Source: Clostridia bacterium | Lineage (GTDB): Bacteria; Bacillota; Clostridia; Christensenellales; CAG-138 | Reading direction: 5' to 3' | DNA: 34,401 nt | Assembly: GCA_017541305.1 (NCBI GenBank) | Contig: JAFXZJ010000023.1 | Span: 1-34,401, forward strand | Shown here: piece by piece, positions 16,121-24,949 of the stretch | Numbering within the stretch: the first letter of the stretch is position 1 | How the letters are laid out: each line of letters opens with the position of its first letter | Notes under the pieces: model-generated | Databases searched by the model: none | The model's input: only the letters and a program-made list of their open reading frames with translations | What the model was told of the DNA's origin: nothing | Translations under genes and position numbers: made by a program

Positions 16121-16148
16121 TTTCAAAACCGATTTGGGATGGTATAAT
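16121..16148 (+). promoter_or_regulatory. Promoter of the tadA operon
   Basis: A TATAAT with extended TG-G at 16140-16148 and a weak -35 candidate TTTCAA, spacer 16. It precedes the GTG start at 16175. Confidence 0.5.
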
Positions 16149-16174
16149 AGACTGATGAATTATGGAGGCGCGCC

Positions 16175-16621
16175 GTGCGGATAGAAAAGCGATTCATGGA
16201 ATACGCCCTTGAGGAGGCGAAGAAGGCGGGAGCCCGCGGCGAAACGCCTGTGGGCGCGGTCGTCATGCGCGGAGAGGAGATAGTTTCCCGCGCGGGGAAC
16301 GAGGTGGAATCCACCCGCTCCGCCTGCCGCCACGCGGAGCTTCTGGCGCTTTCCCGCGCCGCGGAAGCGCTTAAAACCCGCGAGCTTTCGGACTGCGTGC
16401 TTTACGTTACCATGGAGCCCTGCCCCATGTGCGCCGGCGCTTGCCTCAATTACCGCATAGGCGCCGTGGCCTTTGGCGCGTACGACGCGCGCTGCGGTGC
16501 GCTGGGCTCGCGGACGGATATCTTAAGCGGTGAATTCGGGCGCGAGACGCCAGTGGTCGGGGGCGTGATGCGCGAGGAATGCGCCTCTCTTTTGACGGAT
16601 TTTTTTAAGGAAAAACGCTGA
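16175..16621 (+). CDS. tadA: tRNA-specific adenosine deaminase TadA
   Basis: The 148-residue length is normal for the family. It deaminates the wobble adenosine of tRNA-Arg(ACG) to inosine. The zinc site is visible: H53-A-E55 (with the proton-shuttle Glu) and P82-C83-PM-C86, and the substrate-binding TPVGAVV is present near residue 24. The GTG start at 16175 has GGAGG about seven bases upstream; no better ATG exists. Its stop overlaps the next start by one base (TGATG), so translation is coupled to the radical SAM gene. Confidence 0.95.
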   Translation: MRIEKRFMEYALEEAKKAGARGETPVGAVVMRGEEIVSRAGNEVESTRSACRHAELLALSRAAEALKTRELSDCVLYVTMEPCPMCAGACLNYRIGAVAFGAYDARCGALGSRTDILSGEFGRETPVVGGVMREECASLLTDFFKEKR

Positions 16622-18540
16622 TGGATCCTGCAAAATACAGGCTTCCCCTGCCAATGAGCGCAAGGGAGCTGAAGGAAATATTCGGGGCAGACGAGCCCGA
16701 TTTTGTGATCGTCACCGGGGATGCGTACATCGACCATCCCTCCTTCGGTACGGCCATTATAGGCCGCGTGCTGCAGTCGAGGGGCTATTCCGTGGGCATA
16801 ATCGCTCAGCCCGATTGGCATAACTGCGAGGGCTTCAAGCGCTTTGGGAGGCCCAAGTACGCATTTATGGTCAACGCCGGCAATATGGATTCGATGGTAA
16901 ATCATTACACCAGCTCGAAGAAGCGCCGCTCGATCGACAATTACTCCCCCGGGGGCAAAATGGGCCTGCGTCCCGACCGCGCGGTGACCGTCTACTGCAA
17001 CCGCATACGCGAGGCCTACGGCAGCGTGCCGATCGTGATAGGCGGCATCGAGGCGAGCCTTAGGCGTTTTGCGCACTACGATTACTGGGACGACAAGGTG
17101 AGAAGGAGCGTGCTCGACGATTCCGGCGCCGACCTGCTTTCCTACGGCATGGGCGAAAGGCAGACCGTCGAGATCGCAGACGCGCTTGCAGGCGGCCTTG
17201 CCGTGCGCGATATCACCTATATCCCGGGCACCTGCTATATGGCTTCCTCGCTCGAAAGTGTTTACGACTATGACGAAATAGAGAGCTTTGAGGCCGTTTC
17301 GACCGACAAAAAGGCCTACTGCCGCGCATTTATGCGGCAGTATGAGGAGCAGGACGCGATAGCCGGGCGAAGGCTCGTGCAAAAGCACGGCACAAGATGG
17401 CTGGTTGCCAATCCGCCCGCAATGCCGCTCACCACCCAGGAGCTGGACGACGTTTACGAGCTGCCCTATACGCGCCTTCCCCACCCCTCCTATAAGGAGC
17501 ATATACCCGCGCTGGACGAGGTGGAGTTCTCGCTCGTGTCCACAAGGGGCTGCTTTGGGGCGTGCTCGTTTTGCGCGCTGACATTCCATCAGGGCCGCGT
17601 GATACAGGCGAGGAGCCACGAATCGCTCATAAGGGAAGCGGAGCTTTTGACGAAGCTGCCGAATTTCAAGGGCTATATCCACGACGTGGGCGGGCCGACA
17701 GCAAATTTCCGCCATCCGGCCTGCAAAAAGCAGCTTACGAAGGGCGTGTGCAAAAAGCGCCAGTGCCTGGGCTATGAGCACTGCAAAAACGTGGAGGTGG
17801 ATCACCGCGATTTCACCTTGCTTTTGAAGAAGCTGCGCGCTCTGCCGGGCGTTAAGAAGGTGTTCGTGCGAAGCGGCATACGCTATGATTATCTGATGTT
17901 CGACAGGGACGATTCGTTCATGCGGGAGCTCATTGCGCATCACGTCAGCGGTCAGCTGAAGGTCGCGCCCGAGCATATCTCGGACAACGTGCTGAGGCTG
18001 ATGGGCAAGCCCGCGGGCGGGCTTTACGACCGCTTCTGCGACAAATACAGGAGGCTTAACGAGCGGATGGGCATGGATCAGTACATAGTGCCCTACTTCA
18101 TGTCGAGCCATCCCGGCAGCACGCTGGATTCGGCGATAGAACTTGCGCTCTATTTAAAGCGCACGGGCCAGCGGCCGGAGCAGGTGCAGGACTTCTACCC
18201 CACCCCGGGCACGCTTTCGACCTGTATGTTTTATACCGGCCTCGATCCCAGGGATATGCAGCCCGTGTACGTTCCGCGCGATCCCGCCGAGAAGGCGATG
18301 CAAAGAGCGCTTATGCAGTATTTCATGCCCTATTACCGTGACACGGCGCGCAGAGCGCTTATCAAGGCAGGCAGGGAGGATCTGATAGGACCGGGGCGCG
18401 GCTGCCTTGTGCCCGACGGCAGGCCGGGGCTCGATAAGCCAGCAGGCGAAAAGGGACAGAAGGATAATAAATCAAGAAATAACAGCGGGAATATTTCCCG
18501 TAAGAATACCAATAGGGATATTAAAGGGAGAAAAAGATAA
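16621..18540 (+). CDS. ygiQ: YgiQ-family radical SAM protein
   Basis: The protein has 639 residues. The N-terminal part carries family-specific motifs ([16 protein letters not shown], the [18 protein letters not shown] stretch near 140). The radical SAM cluster motif is [14 protein letters not shown] near residue 310, giving CxxxCxxC for the 4Fe-4S cluster. A further Cys-rich stretch follows near 360-385. The reaction of the family is not established. The last ~35 residues (after about 605) are a basic Asn/Lys/Arg-rich low-complexity tail, likely disordered. The start overlaps the tadA stop by one base and the stop overlaps the HEAT gene start by one base. Confidence 0.93.
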   Translation: MDPAKYRLPLPMSARELKEIFGADEPDFVIVTGDAYIDHPSFGTAIIGRVLQSRGYSVGIIAQPDWHNCEGFKRFGRPKYAFMVNAGNMDSMVNHYTSSKKRRSIDNYSPGGKMGLRPDRAVTVYCNRIREAYGSVPIVIGGIEASLRRFAHYDYWDDKVRRSVLDDSGADLLSYGMGERQTVEIADALAGGLAVRDITYIPGTCYMASSLESVYDYDEIESFEAVSTDKKAYCRAFMRQYEEQDAIAGRRLVQKHGTRWLVANPPAMPLTTQELDDVYELPYTRLPHPSYKEHIPALDEVEFSLVSTRGCFGACSFCALTFHQGRVIQARSHESLIREAELLTKLPNFKGYIHDVGGPTANFRHPACKKQLTKGVCKKRQCLGYEHCKNVEVDHRDFTLLLKKLRALPGVKKVFVRSGIRYDYLMFDRDDSFMRELIAHHVSGQLKVAPEHISDNVLRLMGKPAGGLYDRFCDKYRRLNERMGMDQYIVPYFMSSHPGSTLDSAIELALYLKRTGQRPEQVQDFYPTPGTLSTCMFYTGLDPRDMQPVYVPRDPAEKAMQRALMQYFMPYYRDTARRALIKAGREDLIGPGRGCLVPDGRPGLDKPAGEKGQKDNKSRNNSGNISRKNTNRDIKGRKR

Positions 18541-19250
18541 TGAACCGCACCAAGATAAAGCACATGGCGATGATCGACCTGATAGGGGCGCTGACCCTTG
18601 AAAGGCCGCTGAACGAAGAGGAGTACTCCATAATCCGCAGTTTTTCGCGCAGCACCGACTGGCGTGTGAGGATGGCGGCGGCGGAAAACCTGGGCGTTGT
18701 GACAGGCCCCAAGGAGAACGTGAAGCTTTTGAAGCGGCTCATCAACGACGTGAACCCCATGGTGCGCGCGCAGGCGATCGCATCGATGGGCGAAAGGGGC
18801 GGCAAAGACTGCATCCCCGCCCTGCAGAAGAAGGCGGGCTCGAAGAATTACATCATTCGCGGGTATGCCGGCGCCGCCGCGGCTTCAATCGCAAGGCGCG
18901 AGGGCGTCGATGCGGAAGGGCTAAAGGCATGGCTGCGAGGGCTTATCGAAACCGAGGAGACCGAGTGGGTGAAGATCAACCATCACCTCTCCCTCTTCAT
19001 ACTGGGCGAAAAGGAAGCTCTTCCAAAGCTAATGGACGGCTTGAAGAGCGAAGATGCGCGCGTGGTAAAGGCCGCCGCTTCCTGTTTGGACAGGTGCATC
19101 GAGCTTGAGCCCTCCATTGAGGCGGACATCAAGGACTATATGCAAAAGAATTTCACCGCGGGCACCGCGGAATACAACAGCATGATGGCCGAGGTCATGG
19201 AAGACGAGCTGGCGGATATGCTGGCCGAGGAGATGAACAAGCTGAAATAA
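18540..19250 (+). CDS. HEAT-repeat protein
   Basis: The protein has 236 residues, with no signal or membrane segment. It is built of helical pairs with HEAT/PBS-type signatures: DWRVRMAAAENLGVV (about 40-54), NPMVRAQAIASMGERGG (about 77-93) and IIRGYAGAAAASIARREG. The C-terminus is acidic. Such proteins are usually scaffolds or adaptors; the partner is unknown. It is the last gene of the tadA-ygiQ operon, coupled by a TAATG overlap, so it might serve the radical SAM protein, but that is only context. Confidence 0.8.
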   Translation: MNRTKIKHMAMIDLIGALTLERPLNEEEYSIIRSFSRSTDWRVRMAAAENLGVVTGPKENVKLLKRLINDVNPMVRAQAIASMGERGGKDCIPALQKKAGSKNYIIRGYAGAAAASIARREGVDAEGLKAWLRGLIETEETEWVKINHHLSLFILGEKEALPKLMDGLKSEDARVVKAAASCLDRCIELEPSIEADIKDYMQKNFTAGTAEYNSMMAEVMEDELADMLAEEMNKLK

Positions 19251-19263
19251 AAAGCGAGAGCTT

Positions 19264-19300
19264 AAGGGGGACGGCCCGATCGGCCGTCCCCCTTGTTCGT
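19264..19300. terminator. Bidirectional terminator between convergent operons
   Basis: A 13-bp perfect stem (AAGGGGGACGGCC / GGCCGTCCCCCTT) with a 5-base loop. T-rich sequence follows on the plus strand (GTTCGTTTTG), and a CTTTTTATTT tail lies farther out on the minus strand. It sits between the HEAT gene and the ABC exporter. Confidence 0.75.
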
Positions 19301-19310
19301 TTTGTATCCG

Positions 19311-21194
19311 TTACCTGTTCTTTTCCTTTTCGAACTGCAGCATATACAGCGCGTGATACTTGCCGTCCTTATTCTTGAGCAGTTCGTGATGAGTGCCCTG
19401 CTCGACTATCTCGCCCTTGGAGAGGACTATGATGTTGTCGGCATGCTGTATTGTGGAAAGACGGTGAGCGACGATCAGCATGGTGCCGATATTCATCATC
19501 TTCTCGAGCGAATCCTGAATGAGCACCTCGGTCTCGGTATCGATATTGGCGGTGGCTTCGTCAAGTATCATCACCTCGGGCTTGTGGATTATGGTGCGCG
19601 CGAAACTTAGCAGCTGGCGCTGACCCGCAGAGAAATTGTTGCCTCGCTCGCGGACGATCTCGTCGAGCCCGTTGTCAAGGCGATCGATGAAATGATCGGC
19701 GTTAACGTAGCGGCAGGCCTCCATGACCTCCTCGTCGGATACGCCCTCCTTGTCGAGCAGGATATTGCTGCGGATGGTGCCCGAGAAGAGGAACACGTCC
19801 TGCAGCATCTGCCCGAAATGGCGGCGCAGGGAGGCGATCTTGATCTTGCGGATGTCGATGCCGTCGATCAGTATCTCGCCCTTCTGGAACTCGTAATTGC
19901 GGCAGATGAGCGAGAGTATCGTCGTCTTGCCGGAGCCGGTGGGGCCGACGAACGCGACCGTGTCGTTGGGATCGACGTGGAACGATACGCCCTTCAAGAC
20001 CCATTCGCCCTCGACGTAGCTGAACCACACGTCGCGGAACTCTATCTCGCCCCTTACCTCGTCAAGCTCGATCGCATCGGGCGCGTCGGTGAGCGCGGGC
20101 TCGATATCCATTATCGAGAATACCTTCTCTGCCGAGGCGAACGCCGACTGCAGCCAGTTGAACTGCTCGGCAAGGTTCTGGATGGGATTGAAGAATTTGT
20201 TGATATACATATAGAAGCTGACTATCGTTGCCGCCTCTATGGTCTGGCCCATGAACACTGTGCCGTCGAGATATCCCTTGCCGCCAAGATAGAACAGGCA
20301 CAGCACCGAGCTTATATAGAGCATATAAACGAGCGGGCGGAATATGCCAAACACGAGTATCTGCTCGCGCTTGGCCTTGCCCAGGCCGCGGCTCTTTTCG
20401 GCAAAATCGCGCTGTTTCTCGGCCTCGCGGTTGAACACCTGCGTGATCTTGATGCCGGAAAGGTTTTCGGAAAGATAGGTGTTGATATCCGTTGTGCGGT
20501 CCTTCACCCTGCGGTAGGCGCGCCTTGCGAACTTGCGGAATATTATGGTGAAGAGCAGTATGAAGGGCACGAACGCAAGCACCATGAGCGTGAGCTCGTA
20601 ATTGAGCGCGAGCATAGCGGCCAGCACGCCGAATATGATGAAGAAGTTTTTGACGAGGTTAACGAGCAGCGACGTGAACATGAGCGAGATCGCGTTGGTG
20701 TCGTTGGTGACGCGCGTTACAAGCTTGCCCACGGGGATGGAGTTCATCTGCTCATGCGAGAGGGACTCTATATGAGTGAAAAGATCCTCACGCATATTGG
20801 AGATTATCTTCTGCCCCACCTTTTGCAGTATGATCGCCTGAGCATAGGTGCACACCATGGAAACGACCAGTATGCCCGCATATATCAGCACAAGCGTGAA
20901 CAGCTGCGAAAGCTCGAAATCCGTGTTGATCAGCGCGGTTACGCGGCCTATTATGTATGGGGAGATTATGTCATACGCTATGCCGGCAAGCATTATGACG
21001 CCCACGAGCACAAAGCTCCACACATAGGGCTTGGAATAGCGCAGCAGACGGCGGATTATCTCGGAATCCTTCATGTGGCGGTCAAAGCCGATCGCCTGCT
21101 TCTTGTCCTTTATGCTTGCGAATGCGATTATGAGCACTATCGAGATAACGCCCAGTATTCCGCCGATGAGAAGAAGGGGATAATAATCGTGCAT
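19311..21194 (-). CDS. ABC exporter half-transporter, canonical NBD subunit (BmrD/YheH-like)
   Basis: The protein has 627 residues. It has an extra hydrophobic N-terminal helix (about 6-28), then the six-helix exporter domain (about 60-340) and an ATPase domain. NBD motifs are intact: Walker A GPTGSGKTT, signature FSAGQRQL (Ala in place of the first Ser/Gly pair order), Walker B VMILDEATANID with catalytic Glu, and H-loop VAHRLST. It pairs with the upstream gene to make a heterodimeric multidrug or lipid exporter in the cytoplasmic membrane. The ATG at 21194 is chosen because GGAGGTG lies eight bases upstream; an ATG at 21230 would overlap the preceding gene and has no ribosome site. Substrate unknown. 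Confidence 0.92.
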   Translation of the reverse strand: MHDYYPLLLIGGILGVISIVLIIAFASIKDKKQAIGFDRHMKDSEIIRRLLRYSKPYVWSFVLVGVIMLAGIAYDIISPYIIGRVTALINTDFELSQLFTLVLIYAGILVVSMVCTYAQAIILQKVGQKIISNMREDLFTHIESLSHEQMNSIPVGKLVTRVTNDTNAISLMFTSLLVNLVKNFFIIFGVLAAMLALNYELTLMVLAFVPFILLFTIIFRKFARRAYRRVKDRTTDINTYLSENLSGIKITQVFNREAEKQRDFAEKSRGLGKAKREQILVFGIFRPLVYMLYISSVLCLFYLGGKGYLDGTVFMGQTIEAATIVSFYMYINKFFNPIQNLAEQFNWLQSAFASAEKVFSIMDIEPALTDAPDAIELDEVRGEIEFRDVWFSYVEGEWVLKGVSFHVDPNDTVAFVGPTGSGKTTILSLICRNYEFQKGEILIDGIDIRKIKIASLRRHFGQMLQDVFLFSGTIRSNILLDKEGVSDEEVMEACRYVNADHFIDRLDNGLDEIVRERGNNFSAGQRQLLSFARTIIHKPEVMILDEATANIDTETEVLIQDSLEKMMNIGTMLIVAHRLSTIQHADNIIVLSKGEIVEQGTHHELLKNKDGKYHALYMLQFEKEKNR

Positions 21195-21207
21195 TTCGTT
21201 CACCTCC

Positions 21208-22995
21208 TCACCTTGCGGCCTCTTCTTCAAGGCGCTGCAGCTCTACCATCCTGGCGTATTCGGGGCAGGATTCCACAAGCTCGTCATGCGGGCCGACGGC
21301 GGTCACCCTGCCGTCCTCCACGAACACTATCTTATCCAGTTCCTTAATGGTCGAGATGCGGTGCGCGATGAGAATCGTCGTCTTGCCTTGGCGGGTCTCT
21401 TTAAGATTTTGGAGTATCACCTTTTCGGTGTCGGTATCGACGGCGGAGACCGAATCGTCGAGTATCAGTATTGGCGCGTCCTTCATGAGAGCCCGCGCGA
21501 TGGATATGCGCTGCTTCTGCCCGCCGGACACGGTAACGCCGCGCTCGCCCAGCACGGTCTCGTACTTATCCTTGAACTCGATTATGTTGCCGTGCACTGC
21601 GGAAAGCTCGGCCGCGCGTTCCACGGCCGCCTGATCAAGCTCGTCATATGCGAAATTGATGTTGTTCGCGATGGTATCGGAGAAGAGGAAATTATCCTGC
21701 GGGACGTACGCGCAGCCCTCTCTGAGGGACTTGATGGTGATATCCGTCACGTCCTGCCCGTCTATGAACAGCGTGCCCTTGGGAACGTTATATGTGCGCA
21801 GTATCAGATCGACTATGGTCGTCTTGCCCGAGCCGGTCTTGCCCACGATGCCCACGCTCTCGCCGGCATTGATCCTGAACGACACGTCATGCAGGGCGTT
21901 GTATTCGCCGTAAGGGTAGCGGAAGGTGAGGTTTTTGAACTCTATCTCGCCCTTCACCCTGCCTATATCACGGGCGCCGGGCTCGTCCTTGACGGTGATG
22001 CGCGCCTCGAGCAGCTTGGAAACACGCTGCATGGACGCCCTGCCGCGGGCGGATTTTTCGATCAGCATCGACACCGCCATGACGGGCCAAACGACCGAGG
22101 TGAAATAGCCTATGTACTCCACCAGCCTGCCCGCGCTGAACACGCCCTCGTGCACGAGATAGCCGCCGTAGCCGAGTATAACGCAGATGACCGTTTCGAC
22201 AAGGGTGACGATAAGCACGTGCATCAGGTTGGATATCTTGACGTAATCGACGTTGGTATTCTCGTTCTCGATATTGAGCTTGCGGAACGCGAGCAGCTGC
22301 TTGAGCTCCTTGACGAAGGCCTTGACGACCGCATAGCCGGAGAAGCTTTCCTGGGCGAAATCCGAAAGATTGGAAAACGCCTGCTGCCTCGTCTCCCATT
22401 TTTTCATCATCGCCTTGCCCATTACGGTGCCGATAACGAGTATAAGGGCGAGCGGGATGAGCGTCAAAAGCGTCATCACCACGTCCATGCGCCACATGTT
22501 GTAGAAGCCGAGCACGCCCAGGAAGAGCGCGTCGAAGAACATGAGCATACCGTCGCCGAAGCATTCCTGGATCGTGTCGAGATCGTTGGTGAATAGGCTC
22601 ATCAGGTTGCCGACCTTGTTGATCTGGTAATAATCGCGGGAGAGATCCTTGCAGTGGTCGAACATCTCGATGCGGATATTGGTCTCGACCCTTATCGCCG
22701 CGCCGAAGAAGCAGACGCGCCAGAGGAAGCGTCCAACCACCATAACGGCCACTATGCCCACGATGGGCAGGCAGATCTTATCCAGCAGGAAATCGAGATC
22801 GAACGCGGTGTAAGCGCCCTGATAGAGCACGGTGCCCTTGTTCATGCCGTCGATCAGCATGCCGTATAAATTGGGTATCAAAAGCTGAAAATAATCCACC
22901 ATTACCAGAGCGAGCGCACCGAGGATCAGCATTGGCGCGTATTTTAAGTAATAGCGGTTGATGTGTTTTCCGAATATCAAATCAAACACCCCCAA
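21208..22995 (-). CDS. ABC exporter half-transporter, degenerate-site subunit (BmrC/YheI-like)
   Basis: The protein has 595 residues: six-helix exporter domain (about 15-310) plus NBD. Walker A is GKTGSGKTT, the signature VSGGQKQR is canonical, but Walker B reads LILILDD-SVSAVD: the catalytic Glu is Asp, as in one half of known heterodimeric exporters (YheI/BmrC, TM287-type). The H-loop IAHRIST is present. It is 13 bases upstream of the partner gene. The start is uncertain: TTG at 22995 has GGGGGAC seven bases upstream, but a TTG five codons later is also served by GGGGGTG. Confidence 0.9.
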   Translation of the reverse strand: MGVFDLIFGKHINRYYLKYAPMLILGALALVMVDYFQLLIPNLYGMLIDGMNKGTVLYQGAYTAFDLDFLLDKICLPIVGIVAVMVVGRFLWRVCFFGAAIRVETNIRIEMFDHCKDLSRDYYQINKVGNLMSLFTNDLDTIQECFGDGMLMFFDALFLGVLGFYNMWRMDVVMTLLTLIPLALILVIGTVMGKAMMKKWETRQQAFSNLSDFAQESFSGYAVVKAFVKELKQLLAFRKLNIENENTNVDYVKISNLMHVLIVTLVETVICVILGYGGYLVHEGVFSAGRLVEYIGYFTSVVWPVMAVSMLIEKSARGRASMQRVSKLLEARITVKDEPGARDIGRVKGEIEFKNLTFRYPYGEYNALHDVSFRINAGESVGIVGKTGSGKTTIVDLILRTYNVPKGTLFIDGQDVTDITIKSLREGCAYVPQDNFLFSDTIANNINFAYDELDQAAVERAAELSAVHGNIIEFKDKYETVLGERGVTVSGGQKQRISIARALMKDAPILILDDSVSAVDTDTEKVILQNLKETRQGKTTILIAHRISTIKELDKIVFVEDGRVTAVGPHDELVESCPEYARMVELQRLEEEAAR

Positions 22996-23048
22996 AGATC
23001 AAGTCCCCCGCTGCGAGATGCGGGCGCGAAAAAACAGCTTGTGACTAC

Positions 23049-23076
23049 ATTATAATATCATGGTAAAAAAAGTCAA
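23049..23076 (-). promoter_or_regulatory. Promoter of the ABC exporter operon
   Basis: On the minus strand TTGACT (23076-23071), a 16-base spacer containing six T, and TATAAT (23054-23049). Confidence 0.65.
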
Positions 23077-23085
23077 GATTATTGA

Positions 23086-23562
23086 TCGGATCCGTTCGAT
23101 TTGCCGTTGTCACACCGCTTTAACGGATGCCTTGCGCTTGCTCAGCTTGGAATTGAGGAAAACAGCTTCAGACCGCCGTCTAAAAACGAAGAGCTGACCC
23201 TGTATTTTGAGGACGACGTGCTGAAATATGCAAGCTGGATCTCTTCACAAAGCATTGTATCCGTGGAGAACCCCGCGGTGACGCTGCTTCCGTTCGATCA
23301 GATACAGCAGCGTTTCCGCGACCGAATGAAGTATGCGCTTTCATGGCACGAAGGCGGCGACGATCCGCATGACATTACAGTGGATGAGATCGCGCTGACC
23401 TATCTTTGTTCCGCAAAGAAAGACGATACAGACCATTACTATTGGATGCCGATGTGGGGCTTCTCGTACAAAACGAGCAACATGGCTCCCACCCTTCCCG
23501 GCGTGCTGTTCATAAACGCTCTTGACGGGTCATTCGCAGCGCCGTCTCCGGTACAACCTTAA
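23086..23562 (+). pseudogene. N-terminally truncated remnant of an exported/lipoprotein gene
   Basis: About 158 codons are open from 23086, just after an in-frame TGA at 23083, to the TAA at 23560-23562. There is no signal peptide, no ribosome site near the TTG at 23101, and the minus-strand ABC promoter lies where its own would be. The C-terminal motifs (VDEIALTYLCSAKKDD, WMPMWGF, VLFINALDGSF) recall, from memory, the C-terminal domain of DUF6034-type clostridial lipoproteins, which would normally be preceded by a signal sequence and ~200 more residues. The most likely reading is a decayed 3' fragment. An intact small cytoplasmic gene is possible but less likely. Confidence 0.55.
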
Positions 23563-23574
23563 CAGCCGATACAT

Positions 23575-23603
23575 GGCCTTCCCTTACAAGCGGAAGGCCT
23601 TTC
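23575..23603 (+). terminator. Hairpin after the truncated gene
   Basis: An 8-bp perfect stem (GGCCTTCC / GGAAGGCC), a 9-base loop and a short TTT. Probably the terminator of the former full-length gene. Confidence 0.5.
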
Positions 23604-23619
23604 ATATGTCCCGGAGGGC

Positions 23620-23648
23620 TTGACGATTGGCTTTATTTAGCTTATAAT
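23620..23648 (+). promoter_or_regulatory. Promoter of arcA
   Basis: TTGACG, a 17-base spacer and TATAAT, 35 bases before the ATG at 23683. I could not recognise an ARG-box operator nearby. Confidence 0.7.
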
Positions 23649-23682
23649 AATATGGTTGAAAATACAAATGGAGGTTATATCC

Positions 23683-24900
23683 ATGGGTCATATTAACGTA
23701 AAATCCGAGATCGGGCCGTTAAAGAGGGTCATGCTGCACCGCCCCGGTGTGGAATTGGCGAATCTGATGCCCGATTTTTTGGAGCGCATGCTTGCCGAGG
23801 ACACTCCCGACGTTGAAATGGCGGGGCGCGAGCACGATGTATTTGCCGGCATACTGCGCGGCGCCGGTGTGGACGTGGTCTACATCGAGAAGGAATTCGC
23901 CAAGGTCGTGGAGGATGACGATATCCGCAGGGCGTTCATCGAGGATTTCGTCGAGATAGGCGTGAAGGGTGATTCATTGAAGCCCGCCGTGAAGGAATAC
24001 CTGCTCTCCGTTCCCGCCGAGGGGCTTTTCGACGCCGTTGCCAAGGGCATAACTCGCGACGACCTGAAGGACGTTTCGAAAAAGCCCATCCAGTGCACGG
24101 TTTTGAGCGATTACCCCTTCCTTACCGATCCCCTGCCCAACATCTATTTCACAAGGGACATAAGCTTTTCGATCGGCACCGGGCTTGCGATATCATCCAT
24201 GAACATGCCCGCGCGCATGCGCGAAACGCTTTTCATAAGATATCTGCACAAGTACGGTGAAAAGTTCGGCAAGGGCGAAGTCGATCTGCTTTACGATTAC
24301 AACTGCGGCTGCCCCATCGAGGGCGGCGACGTGCTCTCTCTCTCCGATAAGTGCGTTGCCATAGGCTGCGGCGAGAGGACGAGCGTGGCGGCTGTGGAAA
24401 AGCTGGCAAAGACGCTCTTTACAAGGGGTTATGAGAAGGTGCTCCTTTTCAAGAATCCCGAGAGCCGCACCTATATGCACCTTGACGTTTTGATGACCCA
24501 CGTGGATTACGATAAATTCCTCGCTCATCCCTGCATGGCGCACAAGTGGTTCGACGTGTATGAGCTGACCCCCGCGGGGCACGGCGAGATAAACGTCACG
24601 CGCACCACCGACGGAGTTGACAGGATACTCGAGCGCGCGCTGCATCTCGATCACGTGAGCTTTATCGAGATGGGCGGCGGGAACGACATCGTCTACAAGC
24701 GCGAGCACTGGAACATGGGCTCGAATTCGCTTGCGATCGCACCCGGCAACATAATCACCTATGACCGCAACCACGTGACCAACGCCCTTTTGGACAAGGC
24801 GGGAGTGCACGTCAATCCGATCCCCGGCGGCGAGCTTTCAAGAGGCCGCGGCGGCCCCAGGTGCATGAGCATGCCCATGCTGCGCGAGGATATCTGGTAA
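23683..24900 (+). CDS. arcA: Arginine deiminase
   Basis: The 405-residue length is normal. It converts arginine to citrulline and ammonia in the cytoplasm, the first step of the arginine deiminase pathway. Motifs: N-terminal EIGPLKRVMLHRPG, PLPNIYFTRD, IEGGDVLSL (substrate-binding Asp), the His in HLDVLMTHVD, and the nucleophile C394 in RGRGGPRCMSMP near the C-terminus. The residues after YFTRD (ISFSIGTG) differ from the common P-F-A-S-I-G. The ATG at 23683 has GGAGG eight bases upstream; an in-frame codon at 23656 is not preceded by a site. No arcB, arcC or arcD is in view, so the rest of the pathway must be elsewhere or absent. It has its own promoter and terminator. Confidence 0.95.
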   Translation: MGHINVKSEIGPLKRVMLHRPGVELANLMPDFLERMLAEDTPDVEMAGREHDVFAGILRGAGVDVVYIEKEFAKVVEDDDIRRAFIEDFVEIGVKGDSLKPAVKEYLLSVPAEGLFDAVAKGITRDDLKDVSKKPIQCTVLSDYPFLTDPLPNIYFTRDISFSIGTGLAISSMNMPARMRETLFIRYLHKYGEKFGKGEVDLLYDYNCGCPIEGGDVLSLSDKCVAIGCGERTSVAAVEKLAKTLFTRGYEKVLLFKNPESRTYMHLDVLMTHVDYDKFLAHPCMAHKWFDVYELTPAGHGEINVTRTTDGVDRILERALHLDHVSFIEMGGGNDIVYKREHWNMGSNSLAIAPGNIITYDRNHVTNALLDKAGVHVNPIPGGELSRGRGGPRCMSMPMLREDIW

Positions 24901-24907
24901 ACCGATC

Positions 24908-24935
24908 AGCCCGGGAACAAAGCCCGGGCTTTCTT
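24908..24935 (+). terminator. Intrinsic terminator after arcA
   Basis: An 8-bp stem (AGCCCGGG / CCCGGGCT) with a 7-base loop and TTCTTT. It ends about 14 bases before the start of the methyltransferase gene. Confidence 0.8.
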
Positions 24936-24949
24936 TATGGGATCAAGCT

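Noticed and set aside
16450-18111. Long open frame (553 codons) antisense to the radical SAM gene
   Set aside because: The plus-strand gene has clear family motifs; the antisense frame has no recognisable motif or ribosome site and is a by-product of GC-rich codon use.
19692-22596. Two long plus-strand open frames antisense to the ABC exporter genes
   Set aside because: Composition is His/Glu/Tyr-rich without motifs; the minus strand encodes complete ABC transporters.
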